This document shows, in pieces, positions 30,479-40,312 of a stretch of DNA of 64,000 nucleotides. The stretch is from Nitrospira sp. (GTDB taxonomy: Bacteria; Nitrospirota; Nitrospiria; Nitrospirales; Nitrospiraceae). The translations under genes were made by a program, and so were the position numbers. The stretch covers positions 62,001 to 126,000 of the forward strand of contig JARFXP010000005.1 of assembly GCA_029194675.1 (NCBI GenBank), written 5' to 3'. The stretch's first letter is position 1. Every line of letters starts with the position of its first letter. The notes under the pieces are model-generated. The model did not search any database, was not told the DNA's origin, and saw nothing but the letters and a program-made list of their open reading frames with translations.

Positions 30479-31758
30479 GAAAACCTGCTCTGCGCCGATT
30501 TGACATGCGCATCAAACCCTTCAATCTGCGCCAGTCGAACCAACGGATCCTTGATCTTGGCCAATTCGTGTTTTGTGTAGTGCACGATGTTGCTGACCTT
30601 CACATAGTCATTGACCGAAAGCGGGGAAAAGAACCGCGCAGTGCCTCCTGTCGGCAAGACATGATTCGGACCCGCGACATAATCGGCGACCGACGGTGGC
30701 GTATAGCGCCCCAAGAACAACGCTCCTGCATGACGGATCTTCTCCAAATAGTCGAACGGATTATCCACAGAGAGGGTCAGATGCTCGGCTGCAATCTCGT
30801 TGGCGACCGCGATGGCCTCGTCCATAGTGGACACGATGAACGCCACCGAATGACGCGCAATTGACTTTGACGCGATCTTTTTTCGCTGGAGCCCTCTGAG
30901 TTGATCCTCGATCGATTTAGACACATCTTTGGCCAATCGCTCCGATGTCGTGACAAGAAACACCTGCGCATCCTCGTCATGCTCCGCTTCACACAGCAAA
31001 TCTGCAGCCACATGCGCCGGTTTTGCCTCGTCATCCGCTACCACCAGCAACTCACTGGGGCCGGCGACCATGTCGATTCCAACTGTTCCGTAAAGCAATC
31101 GTTTCGCGGTGGCCACGTAAATATTTCCGGGGCCGACGATCTTGTCGACCCGGCCGATGGTTTTCGTCCCATAGGCCAGCGCCGCTACCGCCTGAACGCC
31201 GCCAACGCGATAAATCTCTGTGACCCCGGCAATATCGGCGGCGACCAACAAATAGGGATTAATCCCGTCCCTCTGAGGCGGTGTCACCATCACAATGCGC
31301 GGGACTCCTGCCACTTTCGCAGGAATGGCGCACATCAGTACAGACGACGGATAAACGGCTTTCCCTCCAGGCACATACACCCCAACGGCGTCGACTGGTG
31401 CGACAACCTGCCCCAGCGTGGCATCCCCGTCCTGATACATCCAAGTTTTCGTCTGCTGTCGCTCGTGAAACGACGTCACCCGCTGCGCTGCCAGTCGCAG
31501 CGCATCGCCCTCGTCTTTCCTGATATGGAAGTAGGCGTTCTTGATCTCCTCCGAAGTGACACGTAACGCATCGGTCTTCAGTACCACCTTATCGAATTGC
31601 GCAGTGTAGCGGAGGACGGATTTGTCGCCGCCTCGCTCCACGGCTTGCAGGATGGTGCGTACGGGTTTTTCAACGGCTGCGCCGGTCGCCCGCCCTCGAA
31701 GCGCAGCTTTTTTCAAGGATGGAAGAAAGCTGCGATCTGCCTGTGTGACAATCTTCAT
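30475..31758 (-). CDS. hisD: histidinol dehydrogenase
   Basis: HisD makes the last two oxidations from histidinol to histidine with NAD and zinc. The 427-residue product has the family's [14 protein letters not shown] segment, [20 protein letters not shown], and the zinc and catalytic histidines in [11 protein letters not shown] and EIAAEHL, with [13 protein letters not shown] near residue 370. It is joined to hisG and hisB by ATGA overlaps on both sides. Confidence 0.97.
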   Translation of the reverse strand: MKIVTQADRSFLPSLKKAALRGRATGAAVEKPVRTILQAVERGGDKSVLRYTAQFDKVVLKTDALRVTSEEIKNAYFHIRKDEGDALRLAAQRVTSFHERQQTKTWMYQDGDATLGQVVAPVDAVGVYVPGGKAVYPSSVLMCAIPAKVAGVPRIVMVTPPQRDGINPYLLVAADIAGVTEIYRVGGVQAVAALAYGTKTIGRVDKIVGPGNIYVATAKRLLYGTVGIDMVAGPSELLVVADDEAKPAHVAADLLCEAEHDEDAQVFLVTTSERLAKDVSKSIEDQLRGLQRKKIASKSIARHSVAFIVSTMDEAIAVANEIAAEHLTLSVDNPFDYLEKIRHAGALFLGRYTPPSVADYVAGPNHVLPTGGTARFFSPLSVNDYVKVSNIVHYTKHELAKIKDPLVRLAQIEGFDAHVKSAQSRFS

Positions 31759-32453
31759 GGGCGAACCATCTTTTTCTTACGCATACCGACAGCCGACGGG
31801 CGACCATTGCCGGACAGAGCACGCTGATTCCGTACCGCCGCCCTGAGCTTACGAATCAACTCCATCAGCGGTTCCTGTTTGAGTCGAAGGCTCGCCCGGT
31901 TGACGATGAAACGAGCCGTCGATTGGGCAATCACTTCGAGTTCGACAAGATCATGCGCTTTGAGGGTGCCGCCGGTTTCGACCAAATCCACGATCCGATC
32001 CGCTAATCCTACTACCGGAGCCAACTCAATAGAGCCGTACAACTTGACGATCTCGACCGGAATCCCGCGCGTATTGAAATAACGCCCGGTGATCCTCGGA
32101 TATTTGGTTGCAATGCGAACCTTGGACGTCAGGCGATCATTCGCCCCCCCTCCCCGGAGCGCGGCGACCGAGATTCTACACGCTCCGAAACCCAAATCCA
32201 ATGGTTCATATACGTCACTTTCTTGCTCCATTAAGACGTCTTTCCCGACGATTCCGGCATCCGCTCCGCCATACTCCACATAGGTCGGCACATCGCTGGG
32301 GCGAACGATGAGGAAGGTCATGTCATTCTCGGGACTAACAAATATCAGTCGTCGACTGTCCCCCGACAATCCGACAATCTTGTAGCCGGCTCGTCCGAAG
32401 AGATCCAGGGCGGACTCTATGAGTTTTCCTTTTGACAACGCGATCGTCAGCAT
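31755..32453 (-). CDS. hisG: ATP phosphoribosyltransferase, short form
   Basis: HisG begins histidine synthesis by joining ATP and PRPP. At 232 residues it is the short form, with the catalytic domains (AIGKGK-like start, GADAGIVGKDVLMEQ, and the PRPP-binding VETGGTLKAHDLVELE) but without the C-terminal histidine-binding domain. A basic extension of about 25 residues (RNQRALSGNGRPSAVG) follows. Short HisG normally works with HisZ, which is not in this window. It is the first his gene, nine bases after murA. Confidence 0.95.
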   Translation of the reverse strand: MLTIALSKGKLIESALDLFGRAGYKIVGLSGDSRRLIFVSPENDMTFLIVRPSDVPTYVEYGGADAGIVGKDVLMEQESDVYEPLDLGFGACRISVAALRGGGANDRLTSKVRIATKYPRITGRYFNTRGIPVEIVKLYGSIELAPVVGLADRIVDLVETGGTLKAHDLVELEVIAQSTARFIVNRASLRLKQEPLMELIRKLRAAVRNQRALSGNGRPSAVGMRKKKMVRP

Positions 32454-32462
32454 GGGAGGCCC

Positions 32463-33731
32463 CTAGTGAACCTTCATCGTGGTCTGTCGGCGTCGTATGT
32501 CGGCTCCTAAGGCCCCTAATTTCTCTTCAATTTGCTCATATCCCCGATCAAGATGATAGACCCGTTGGACCTGAGTGACTCCCTCTGCAGCCAAACCTGC
32601 GACAATTAGACTGGCACTCGCACGGAGGTCGGATGCCATGACAGGAGCTCCGGTAAGCTTCTTACCTCCAGTCACCATCAATCGATTGCCTTCCACGCGA
32701 ATATCCGCGCCCATGCGTCGCAATTCTTCCACATGCATAAACCGGCTCTCGAACACAGTCTCGGTGATAACACTCGTACCTTCGGCTAGGCTCATCAATG
32801 CAACCATCTGCGCCTGCATATCGGTGGGAAACCCTGGAAAAGGCAAGGTCCTCAGGTCAGTCCCTCTTAGTTTATCCGGCATAGTCAGACAAACCGAGTC
32901 TTTTCCTTCCTGTACATGGGCCCCAGCCTCACGCAGTTTCATCAGGACTGTTTCGAGGTGAGTCGGACGACAGTGTGTTGTGGTCACATCCCCATGAGTC
33001 ATGGCCCCTGCAGCCAGATACGTACCCGCCTCAATACGATCTGGGATCACTTCGTGGTCTCCACCATGCAGTTCGCGCACTCCCTCTATCGTGATCACGT
33101 CGGTTCCTGCACCATAAATTCGCGCACCACGCTTGACGAGAAAGTCGGCCAGGTCCACGATCTCCGGCTCCTTGGCCGCATTTTCCAGCATGGTGACCCC
33201 TTCAGCAAGTGACGCCGCCATCATGAGGTTTTCAGTACCGGTCACCGTCGGTGTATCACAGTAAATGCGCGCACCCCTCAATCGTTTCGCCTTGGCCGTG
33301 ATATAGCCATGTTCAATGGAAATGTTAGCCCCTAGTTTTTCCAATCCCGCCAAATGAAGATTCACCGGTCTGGAACCGATTGCACAGCCTCCAGGAAGAG
33401 ACACCTTGGCCTCACCCCAGCGCGCAACCAGCGGCCCCAGCACCAGAACCGACGCTCGCATGGTCTTGACCAGATCGTATGGAGCTTCCGTTGATGCAAT
33501 CACATCGGTTTGAATTACGGCTCGGTTACCCTCGTGCAACACTTTTACCCCGAGAATCCCCAGAAGCTTTCCCATCGTCAGGACATCCACGACCCTCGGA
33601 ACATTCGTGATGACACATTCCCCGCCTCCCAGAATGGTCGAAGCCAAGATCGGAAGCGCGGAGTTTTTTGCACCACTAATGCGAACTTCCCCGGCTAACC
33701 TATTGCCGCCGTTGATGAGAATTTCATCCAT
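32463..33731 (-). CDS. murA: UDP-N-acetylglucosamine 1-carboxyvinyltransferase
   Basis: MurA makes the first committed step of peptidoglycan synthesis, adding enolpyruvate to UDP-GlcNAc. The 422-residue product has [13 protein letters not shown] near the N-terminus and the catalytic cysteine in [15 protein letters not shown] (about residue 116; fosfomycin would bind there). [10 protein letters not shown] and [14 protein letters not shown] segments (here [15 protein letters not shown]) follow. Length is normal. Confidence 0.97.
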   Translation of the reverse strand: MDEILINGGNRLAGEVRISGAKNSALPILASTILGGGECVITNVPRVVDVLTMGKLLGILGVKVLHEGNRAVIQTDVIASTEAPYDLVKTMRASVLVLGPLVARWGEAKVSLPGGCAIGSRPVNLHLAGLEKLGANISIEHGYITAKAKRLRGARIYCDTPTVTGTENLMMAASLAEGVTMLENAAKEPEIVDLADFLVKRGARIYGAGTDVITIEGVRELHGGDHEVIPDRIEAGTYLAAGAMTHGDVTTTHCRPTHLETVLMKLREAGAHVQEGKDSVCLTMPDKLRGTDLRTLPFPGFPTDMQAQMVALMSLAEGTSVITETVFESRFMHVEELRRMGADIRVEGNRLMVTGGKKLTGAPVMASDLRASASLIVAGLAAEGVTQVQRVYHLDRGYEQIEEKLGALGADIRRRQTTMKVH

Positions 33732-33740
33732 ACCGTGGTC

Positions 33741-34631
33741 CTAACCTGCCCGCCGCGCGATCATCACCCGTTCGATGCCGGCTTCGTCTTTGACCGTCTG
33801 AAGCCCTGCGTAGCCCCCTGCTCGTTCCGCAGCCTGTCGCACAAGTGGAGCTTGGCCTTGACCAAGTTCCATGACGAGCAATCCACCGGGCACGAGGAAT
33901 AGTCGTGCATCGTCGAGCAATCGTTCATGGAACTCCGTTCCCCTCTGCCCAGCCACCAATGCCAGCCGTGGCTCAAAATCCCGAACCTCGGGCTGCAAAT
34001 CGGCCCAGACTGCTTCAGCGATGTACGGAGGGTTGGATACGATCGCATCCACCGCACCTACCAAATTACATTCGCGCAAGGCAGATAAGAAATCCCCTTC
34101 CTTCCAAGTAATGCTGTCGCTGACTCCGTGTCTCTCCGCATTGCCCCTTGCAACAGTCAACGCGTCTCCGGAGCAGTCCAGAGCAAAAATCCGCATGCCG
34201 CTCAGGATGGTCGCCAAGGTCACAGCCACACACCCGGAACCTGTTCCCACATCGACCAGCACGGCACCTTCCGCCAACCCTCCCTCTCTGACAACCGCTT
34301 GGACAAGGAGTTCGGTCTCAGGCCGAGGAATCAGCACCGCCGAATTCACATGAAAGTCGAGGCCGCAGAATTCCTGTGTTCCCAAGATATACTGGAGCGG
34401 TTCGCGCGCCATTCGCCTCGATACTACTGATTCGGCACGAGCCAGGTCATCGCCCGACACCGCTTGGTCTCTGCGACTTACCAACTCGTGATGTGTCTTT
34501 CCCAAAGCGTAGGCCAACAACCAGAGCGCTTCTTGAGACGCATTTGTGGATCCCGATGTATCCAAAGCGCGTTGGGCCCACGTGATCAACAGGCCAATCG
34601 TCTTCGGATCTGCAGTAATGGGGGCGGGCAT
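33741..34631 (-). CDS. prmC: peptide chain release factor N5-glutamine methyltransferase
   Basis: PrmC methylates the glutamine of the GGQ motif of RF1 and RF2. The 296-residue protein has an N-terminal helical domain, the SAM-binding VLVDVGTGSGCVAVTLA (about residue 120), and the catalytic NPPY in AIVSNPPYIAEAVW (about 195). Its substrate RF1 is encoded directly upstream with only two bases between. Confidence 0.95.
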   Translation of the reverse strand: MPAPITADPKTIGLLITWAQRALDTSGSTNASQEALWLLAYALGKTHHELVSRRDQAVSGDDLARAESVVSRRMAREPLQYILGTQEFCGLDFHVNSAVLIPRPETELLVQAVVREGGLAEGAVLVDVGTGSGCVAVTLATILSGMRIFALDCSGDALTVARGNAERHGVSDSITWKEGDFLSALRECNLVGAVDAIVSNPPYIAEAVWADLQPEVRDFEPRLALVAGQRGTEFHERLLDDARLFLVPGGLLVMELGQGQAPLVRQAAERAGGYAGLQTVKDEAGIERVMIARRAG

Positions 34632-34633
34632 CG

Positions 34634-35713
34634 TTACACTTTGGCGGTTTCGGCCTGCTGCTGTTGGGCCTTGAGCGCTTGAATGATCTCGTCGAGATCA
34701 CCTTCCATCACCAATTCCAGCTTGTGAAGCGTCACGCCGACTCGGTGATCCGTGACGCGATTCTGCGGAAAATTGTAGGTTCGAATTTTCTCGCTTCGTT
34801 CTCCGGTCCCCACCTGAGACTTTCTGTTCTGAGCGATCTCCGCTTCTTGCCTTTCCCGTTCGGCTTCGACAATCCGGGCGCGCAAAGTGCGCATGGCTTT
34901 GGTGCGATTTTTCAACTGCGACCGCTCATCTTGGCAGGTCACGACCACACCGGTTGGCAGATGCGTAATGCGAACGGCCGAATAGGTGGTGTTCACACTC
35001 TGTCCACCGGCCCCGGATGAGCAAAATGTATCGATCCGCAAATCCTTCGGATCAATCTGCACATCCACTTCGTCAACTTCCGGCATGACCGCCACCGTCA
35101 CGGTCGACGTGTGAATGCGACCACTCGCTTCGGTAACCGGGACCCGCTGCACCCGGTGAACGCCAGCTTCATACTTAAAATGGCTGTAGGCTCCCTTGCC
35201 TTCGATTAATGCAACAACGTTCTTATAGCCTCCAATGCCTGTTTCAGACGCTTCGACCGTATCGACCTTAAACCCTTTCTTTTCTGCGTACTTGACATAC
35301 AAGCGAAATAGCTCTCCGGCAAATAAGCCCGCCTCGTCCCCACCGGTCCCAGCTCGAATTTCCAGCACCAGACTCTTTTGGTCCCGTGGGTCTCTTGGAA
35401 TCAAGAATTCCCTGACTTGTTCCTCAAGTTCCGCCCTCTGTCGCTCCAGCTCAACCTTTTCCTCCGCCGCCAGCTTGTGCAACTCACCGCCGGCCGACGG
35501 GTCGGCAAGAATCCCCATCGCATCTTCCAGCTGCTTCGCGTATTCATGGTAGGCTCCAAAGAGCCTGGCTGCTGGTTCGAGATCGGTGCGTTCCTTACTC
35601 AGTTTGTGCAACAAGCTCGGTTGGGTCGCAACGGACGGATCCATGAGTTGATCGGTCAACTCCTGAAACCGTGATGCGAGGCTCCCCCATTTCTTGAGTA
35701 ACGCTGTTTCCAT
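34634..35713 (-). CDS. prfA: peptide chain release factor 1
   Basis: RF1 recognises UAA and UAG and triggers peptide release. The 359 residues include the codon-reading PxT motif (PVT in QRVPVTEASGR) and the GGQ motif in SSGAGGQSVNTTYSAVRI, flanked by the usual helices. It follows the terminator behind rpmE, so it probably has its own promoter and begins the prfA-prmC-murA-hisG-hisD-hisB series. Its ribosome binding site is weak (AGG nine bases before ATG). Confidence 0.97.
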   Translation of the reverse strand: METALLKKWGSLASRFQELTDQLMDPSVATQPSLLHKLSKERTDLEPAARLFGAYHEYAKQLEDAMGILADPSAGGELHKLAAEEKVELERQRAELEEQVREFLIPRDPRDQKSLVLEIRAGTGGDEAGLFAGELFRLYVKYAEKKGFKVDTVEASETGIGGYKNVVALIEGKGAYSHFKYEAGVHRVQRVPVTEASGRIHTSTVTVAVMPEVDEVDVQIDPKDLRIDTFCSSGAGGQSVNTTYSAVRITHLPTGVVVTCQDERSQLKNRTKAMRTLRARIVEAERERQEAEIAQNRKSQVGTGERSEKIRTYNFPQNRVTDHRVGVTLHKLELVMEGDLDEIIQALKAQQQQAETAKV

Positions 35714-35751
35714 CGTTTCGTACCTAGACCTTCACAGCGACACCACTGCAA

Positions 35752-35798
35752 CAAAAAAAGAGACCCTGCTTCAGACTCGAAGCAGGGTCTCTTTTTTA
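35752..35798. terminator. strong bidirectional intrinsic terminator between rpmE and prfA
   Basis: AGAGACCCTGCTTC at 35759-35772 pairs perfectly with GAAGCAGGGTCTCT at 35779-35792 around a six-base loop. T-tracts lie on both sides (AAAAAAA at 35753 and TTTTTT at 35792), so it can work in either direction. On the minus strand it ends the rho-rpmE transcript. Confidence 0.93.
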
Positions 35799-35811
35799 CC
35801 CAGGTGATGAG

Positions 35812-36018
35812 CTACTTACCTTTCTTCGCGTACTTCTTTTTGAACCGCTCAACACGTCCTTCAGTGTCCACAATCTTTTGGGTGCCGGTGAAGAACGGGT
35901 GGCAATTGGAACAGATATCGATGCTGATGTCACCGATGGTCGAACGTGTCTTGAACGAATTCCCGCAGGCGCAGTGAACGGTCGCCTCACGATAGAGTGG
36001 ATGAATGCCCTTCTGCAT
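35812..36018 (-). CDS. rpmE: 50S ribosomal protein L31 (zinc type)
   Basis: A 68-residue L31 of the zinc-binding (C+) type: the ligands are CACG near residue 16 and CSNC near residue 37. It keeps the family's [11 protein letters not shown] start, THPFFTGxQ-like segment (here [19 protein letters not shown]) and lysine-rich end. GTAAGGAG stands before the start. It lies between rho and prfA, as in many bacteria. Confidence 0.97.
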   Translation of the reverse strand: MQKGIHPLYREATVHCACGNSFKTRSTIGDISIDICSNCHPFFTGTQKIVDTEGRVERFKKKYAKKGK

Positions 36019-36114
36019 GACGTGGAACTCCTTACTGAAGAATTACAACCGCCTCTGGCCCATTCCCAAAGGGGAGCACTTTATCTGAAGGGAGCATAAG
36101 AAACAAGCAGCCCA

Positions 36115-37362
36115 TTATCGATTCATCGATTGCAGGAACTCCTGATTGTTCTTGGTACCACCGATCTTGTCCATAAGGAATTCCATTGCTTCCATGGTCC
36201 CCAAGGGGCTGAGCACCTTGCGCAGAATCCACATCTTGTTAAGCCGATCCTTGTCCACCAACAGTTCTTCTTTTCTCGTCCCGGACTGACTGATATCGAT
36301 CGCCGGGAAGAGGCGCTTGTCGGCCAGACGGCGATCTAAGTGCACCTCCATGTTGCCGGTTCCTTTGAATTCTTCGAAGATGACATCGTCCATGCGGCTG
36401 CCGGTATCCACAAGTGCAGTTGCCATGATGGTGAGGCTTCCGCCGTTCTCGATATTGCGAGCGGCTCCAAAGAAGCGTTTGGGCCGCTGTAGCGCGTTGG
36501 AATCCAGGCCTCCTGAGAGCACCTTGCCGCTGGGCGGCGCAATGGTGTTATAGGCGCGAGCGAGGCGCGTGATGCTGTCCAGCAGGACGACGACGTCCTT
36601 CTTGTGCTCAACGAGCCGCTTTGCCTTCTCCAGCACCATTTCCGCGACTTGAGCATGCCGCTGAGCCGGCTCATCGAAGGTGGAGCTGATGACTTCCGCC
36701 TTGACCTGACGTTGCCAGTCGGTCACCTCTTCCGGTCGTTCGTCGATCAGTAGGACGATAAGAGTCACTTCTGTATGATTCTTGATGATCGCTCGGGCGA
36801 TCGCCTGCAGCAGCATCGTCTTGCCGGTACGAGGAGCAGCCACGATCAACCCACGCTGGCCCTTGCCGATCGGAGTCGTCAAGTCCATCACACGGGTACA
36901 ATACTCCTCTCGGTCGAATTCGAGATTGAGTCTCTCCTCTGGATATAACGGGGTGAGGTTATCAAACAGGATCTTATCCCGCGCGATCTCGGGGTCTTCA
37001 TAGTTGACCTTTTCAACCTTGAGCAAAGCAAAATACCGTTCGCTCTCTTTCGGCGGACGGATCTGCCCCGATACGATGTCACCCGTGCGCAGGTTGAACC
37101 GACGAATCTGCGAGGGTGAAATGTAAATGTCGTCGGGACCCGGCAGGTAATTGGAATCTGGCGCCCGCAAGAAGCCGAATCCGTCTGGAAGGGTTTCCAG
37201 AACTCCCTCTCCAAAAACCACGCCGTTTTTTTCGGTCTGAGCCTGGAGAATCGCAAAGATCAACTCCTGCTTCCTCAAATTGGCAGCCCCCTCGATCTTC
37301 AGCTCACGGGCTACATCGTTGAGATCCGCGATTGACTTCTGTTTCAATTCTGCAAGATGCAT
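36115..37362 (-). CDS. rho: transcription termination factor Rho
   Basis: Rho is a hexameric RNA-dependent ATPase. The 415-residue protein has the N-terminal helical Rho-N domain ([19 protein letters not shown]), the cold-shock-like RNA-binding domain ([20 protein letters not shown]), Walker [17 protein letters not shown] (about residue 180), Walker [17 protein letters not shown], the Q-loop and R-loop segments. The start ATG 37362 has AGGGGGGAAGTG upstream; the frame to 37434 lacks support. A good promoter lies 340 bases upstream. Confidence 0.97.
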   Translation of the reverse strand: MHLAELKQKSIADLNDVARELKIEGAANLRKQELIFAILQAQTEKNGVVFGEGVLETLPDGFGFLRAPDSNYLPGPDDIYISPSQIRRFNLRTGDIVSGQIRPPKESERYFALLKVEKVNYEDPEIARDKILFDNLTPLYPEERLNLEFDREEYCTRVMDLTTPIGKGQRGLIVAAPRTGKTMLLQAIARAIIKNHTEVTLIVLLIDERPEEVTDWQRQVKAEVISSTFDEPAQRHAQVAEMVLEKAKRLVEHKKDVVVLLDSITRLARAYNTIAPPSGKVLSGGLDSNALQRPKRFFGAARNIENGGSLTIMATALVDTGSRMDDVIFEEFKGTGNMEVHLDRRLADKRLFPAIDISQSGTRKEELLVDKDRLNKMWILRKVLSPLGTMEAMEFLMDKIGGTKNNQEFLQSMNR

Positions 37363-37699
37363 CACTTCCCCCCTAGCTACTGACATACGACTCCTCTTGA
37401 GCCATGGTGTTGATACTCTCCGAAATACACTCAAACTGATTGGTCATGCGAAACGTGTCTTTATCTTGGCGACGAGCCTTAGGTTTTGGTCTGTTGGGTT
37501 GGGATAACTTGTGGAAGTTCTTTGTCTGATTTTGTGTAGGGAAATAGCGTTGTCTTTTATCCCCCGATGTTCACTGCCCACGCGAGATCTTTGGTCGGCC
37601 TTCTGATCACTTGGCTCGCATGCTGCTAGACTTGATTCGAGACAGGTTCCGGAGTTGAAATTCTTCGCTGGAGAGAATCAATCGCCTGAATGCTGGAGT
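37363..37699 (-). promoter_or_regulatory. long 5' leader of rho
   Basis: About 330 bases separate the predicted transcription start (near 37693) from the rho ATG. No conserved coding frame was recognised in it. Long leaders before rho are known in other bacteria, where Rho ends its own transcript early; that would be the simplest reading here, but is inference. Confidence 0.45.
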
Positions 37700-37728
37700 G
37701 ATAATACTCACGCAGGGTTCTGTTGTCA
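37700..37728 (-). promoter_or_regulatory. sigma70 promoter of rho
   Basis: On the minus strand, a perfect -35 TTGACA (37728-37723), a 17-base spacer and -10 TATTAT (37705-37700). It is one of the best matches to consensus in the window. Confidence 0.75.
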
Positions 37729-37845
37729 ACTAGCATCTAGAATTTAGTTCTGTCTGCTCATGAGGAATAATTTATCCTGATTCACGGGTTGTTCCCTGAA
37801 TTTAAAGTGTGTTACACAGTATCAACTATATACGGCGAGTACGAC

Positions 37846-38262
37846 ATGGCACGTGACGAAAACGAAACCAGCCCGGGCCGCGTGTTTTCCCTCCTCGAAG
37901 CTAATCAGCTCATCCCTCAGCTCCAGTCGCATCTGTCAACCGTCCGAGAAGGTAAAACCGTCCTTATCCGAACCCGCGAGGAGGTGAGCAAAGCATCGGC
38001 CAATGCATGTTTCGGAGGTGGGACACCGGCTGGCGTTTCCTACGTGAAATGCCTCCAGGGCATCAGCGCCAACCTCCATGCCATCCATGAGTTGGGAGTT
38101 GTTGTAAAGGACATCGATCTTGGGCTATGCGACTTCCCGCATATCCGTGATGGTCGAGTCGTCTACTTGTGCTGGAAACTTGGCGAGAAAGAAATCCGCT
38201 GGTGGCACGAAGTCACATCCGGATACAACGATCGTTGTCCTATCGAAGAAGATCCCGCCTAA
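37846..38262 (+). CDS. DUF2203 family protein
   Basis: A 138-residue soluble protein with RVFSLLEANQLIPQLQ at the N-terminus, a helical middle and a C-terminal KDIDLGLCDFPHIRDGRVVYLCWKL-like segment followed by IRWWHE; these mark DUF2203. The function is not known. ATG 37846 was chosen over the upstream TTG 37789 because the family's conserved start follows it directly. It is divergent from rho and 56 bases upstream of the YciI-like gene. Confidence 0.8.
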   Translation: MARDENETSPGRVFSLLEANQLIPQLQSHLSTVREGKTVLIRTREEVSKASANACFGGGTPAGVSYVKCLQGISANLHAIHELGVVVKDIDLGLCDFPHIRDGRVVYLCWKLGEKEIRWWHEVTSGYNDRCPIEEDPA

Positions 38263-38318
38263 GTATTCCTCAAGAGGGTTCAGAAAGCAGCCCCCTGGGC
38301 GGCACAGCAGGTTACGGC

Positions 38319-38600
38319 ATGAAGTTCGTCATTATCGGGTACGACAGCCCAGAGGGGGAAGCCAGACGGAAAATCCATCGGACCGCCCACTTAGCGAACC
38401 TCGAACCGCTGGATAGGCAAGGGCGAGTCGTCCTCGCAGGCCCTCTTACGGATAAAGCCGGAAGCCTTCTGGTGCTAGAGTTTGAGACGCGAGAGGAGGC
38501 TGAAAACTTCATCAACCATGACCCCTATACGGTTTATGGTGTCTTTGAACGAGTTGAAATTCACCCGTTTCTTCAGGTTTTCCCCAAATCGCCCTCATAA
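38319..38600 (+). CDS. YciI-like protein
   Basis: A 93-residue ferredoxin-fold protein of the YciI family: MKFVIIGYDSPEGEARRK, a histidine-bearing RTAHLANLEPL helix, RVVLAGPLTD, and ENFINHDPYTVYGVFERVEI with the His-Asp pair (about residues 70-72). The family includes dimeric enzymes of mostly unknown reaction. It is likely co-transcribed with the DUF2203 gene. The frame is open further upstream, but the match begins at ATG 38319. Confidence 0.82.
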   Translation: MKFVIIGYDSPEGEARRKIHRTAHLANLEPLDRQGRVVLAGPLTDKAGSLLVLEFETREEAENFINHDPYTVYGVFERVEIHPFLQVFPKSPS

Positions 38601-38680
38601 GGTCCGTTCACTCATTCTCCAGATTTGGCCTCCTCTTTCGCAGCATTGTCCCATGCTAAACCGAGCGGTATAGTTCTCCT

Positions 38681-39943
38681 ATGAATTTTCGGCGTGTACT
38701 ACAGATTGTTTTCGTCGTCGCCTCATTTATCATGTATCAGCCTGCATGGGCTTCGGAAACCACGGTAGTGACTGAGGGACGTTATGTGATGGGAGATAGC
38801 GACACCCTCACAATAGCTGAGGAACGAGTCCTTCGGCTGGCTCAGCGCAGAGCGATTGAAGAGGCCGGACTGTATATCGAGTCCACATTTCAAGACATAG
38901 AAAAGGCCTCTTCCGGCAAGAGCTTCCAGTCCAGTTCATCGGAGATCCGGACGATTGCTGCCGCGATCACAAAAACCGAAATCCTGGAATCACGGTGTTC
39001 CTTCGACAATGACCGACTAAGTTTCTATATCCGTATCCGTGCAGCCGTCGACCTCGACAATCTTCAAGCCGCAGTTCGACGATGGCAATCCGAGAAGCGA
39101 TTTGCGGAACATTTTCGTCGGCTTCAGAGCGAGAATGCAGAACTCAAGACCCAGCTCCGTAAGCTACGAGCTACTCCTACCGGCGTGCAAACACTCACCA
39201 TTGAGCCGCTGAGTCATACAAAAGATCGCGAACAGGCTCGGATATTGGTCGAGAAAGCGATTCTCTCTCAACACCTTCCCCAAAAACTCGATTTGCTCTC
39301 ACAGGCAGCTGCTTTGGACCCCCAGTCCGTGGAACCTCTGATCGTGCGTGGACAAACTTATTTGCGGCTCGCATCCGCTGCTTACTCGAACAAGTCCAGA
39401 CCGAGTGAATATTCCAAATATATCGACAATGCTCGAATGGATTTCGATCGAGCCATTCTAATCGATCCAAAGAATACCTGGGCCCTCCTCGGTCAAGGAG
39501 ACGTCAACACGTGGCTGCATCGACCTGTCGAGGCAGCTCACGCATTCGAACAAGTACTCGAATTGGATCCTTTTTTTGATTTAGCACGTTATCGCCTCAT
39601 CAATCTGTGTACCACCGAGGCTCGCAAATTGGTGTCCATGAAGCAGTGGTCATCCGCTCTTACCGTCTTACAAAAGTGCTTGTCCCCTAACACTCCTGAC
39701 AGTTGGATTCCATATCAAAAAGAGGCCTATTTGCTCAGGAGCGACATCTACAAGAAGTTGAGCCAGCCGACCCAAGCAATCGATGATCTTCGTGTGATCC
39801 TACGAGCCGATCCCACTGATAGGCAGGCATTGCTCGCGAGAGCCTCGCTTTTCCAGCAAGAACTGCAAGGGCGTTCTGCAAAAGATGACCTCGAACGCGC
39901 GTGCATGCTCGGAGCAACGCCTGCCTGTGAACAGCTTCCGTAG
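38681..39943 (+). CDS. secreted TPR-repeat protein
   Basis: A 420-residue protein with a signal peptide (residues 1-24, cleavage after AWA), a domain at about 30-130 resembling those that precede TPRs in envelope proteins, a short coiled coil (EKRFAEHFRRLQSENAELKTQLRKL, about 145-170), and at least four TPR-like repeats from about 185 on (for example DFDRAILIDPKNTWALLGQGD and AHAFEQVLELDPFFDLARY). It ends with a Sel1-like ACMLGATPACEQL. It is probably periplasmic and scaffolding; partners are unknown. Confidence 0.72.
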   Translation: MNFRRVLQIVFVVASFIMYQPAWASETTVVTEGRYVMGDSDTLTIAEERVLRLAQRRAIEEAGLYIESTFQDIEKASSGKSFQSSSSEIRTIAAAITKTEILESRCSFDNDRLSFYIRIRAAVDLDNLQAAVRRWQSEKRFAEHFRRLQSENAELKTQLRKLRATPTGVQTLTIEPLSHTKDREQARILVEKAILSQHLPQKLDLLSQAAALDPQSVEPLIVRGQTYLRLASAAYSNKSRPSEYSKYIDNARMDFDRAILIDPKNTWALLGQGDVNTWLHRPVEAAHAFEQVLELDPFFDLARYRLINLCTTEARKLVSMKQWSSALTVLQKCLSPNTPDSWIPYQKEAYLLRSDIYKKLSQPTQAIDDLRVILRADPTDRQALLARASLFQQELQGRSAKDDLERACMLGATPACEQLP

Positions 39944-40312
39944 CAACATTTCTCCCCACGCTCGCCGGTTGATTTCGGCTGAATTCCGGGTGCATCATGC
40001 CGATCGACTTCTGTCGTCTGACATGTCATGACCCCGTCCGCTAAGTTTGACAATCCGAAAGATGGACAGCTACAATGGCTCGGGCCTTGGCGTCGATGGG
40101 CGTCGATGTTTGATCAATTTCCATCGGCACAAAGGATGAGGACAAAGGACCTAAAGCCTCCGCCAAACAGTGGCACGAAAGCTCCTAGAGGTGGGTCTTC
40201 TGTGGTCTTGAACACACGTGAGGAAACAGCTTAGAGTGTGTCAGAGAATTAAGTACGTGAAAAGCCACCGTTTCTTTCATCAACAAAATTTTTCCCGGAG
40301 TGTAAGGTTGTG
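39944..40312 (+). promoter_or_regulatory. upstream region of the oxidoreductase operon, with candidate promoter
   Basis: No gene was found in these ~370 bases. A candidate sigma70 promoter has -35 TTGAAC at 40208-40213, an 18-base spacer and -10 TAGAGT at 40232-40237. It would give a leader of about 70 bases before the first oxidoreductase gene. No terminator for the TPR gene was recognised. Confidence 0.4.

Noticed and set aside
30214..30580. Plus-strand ORFs across hisB and hisD
   Set aside because: Shadows of the two strongly conserved his genes on the other strand.
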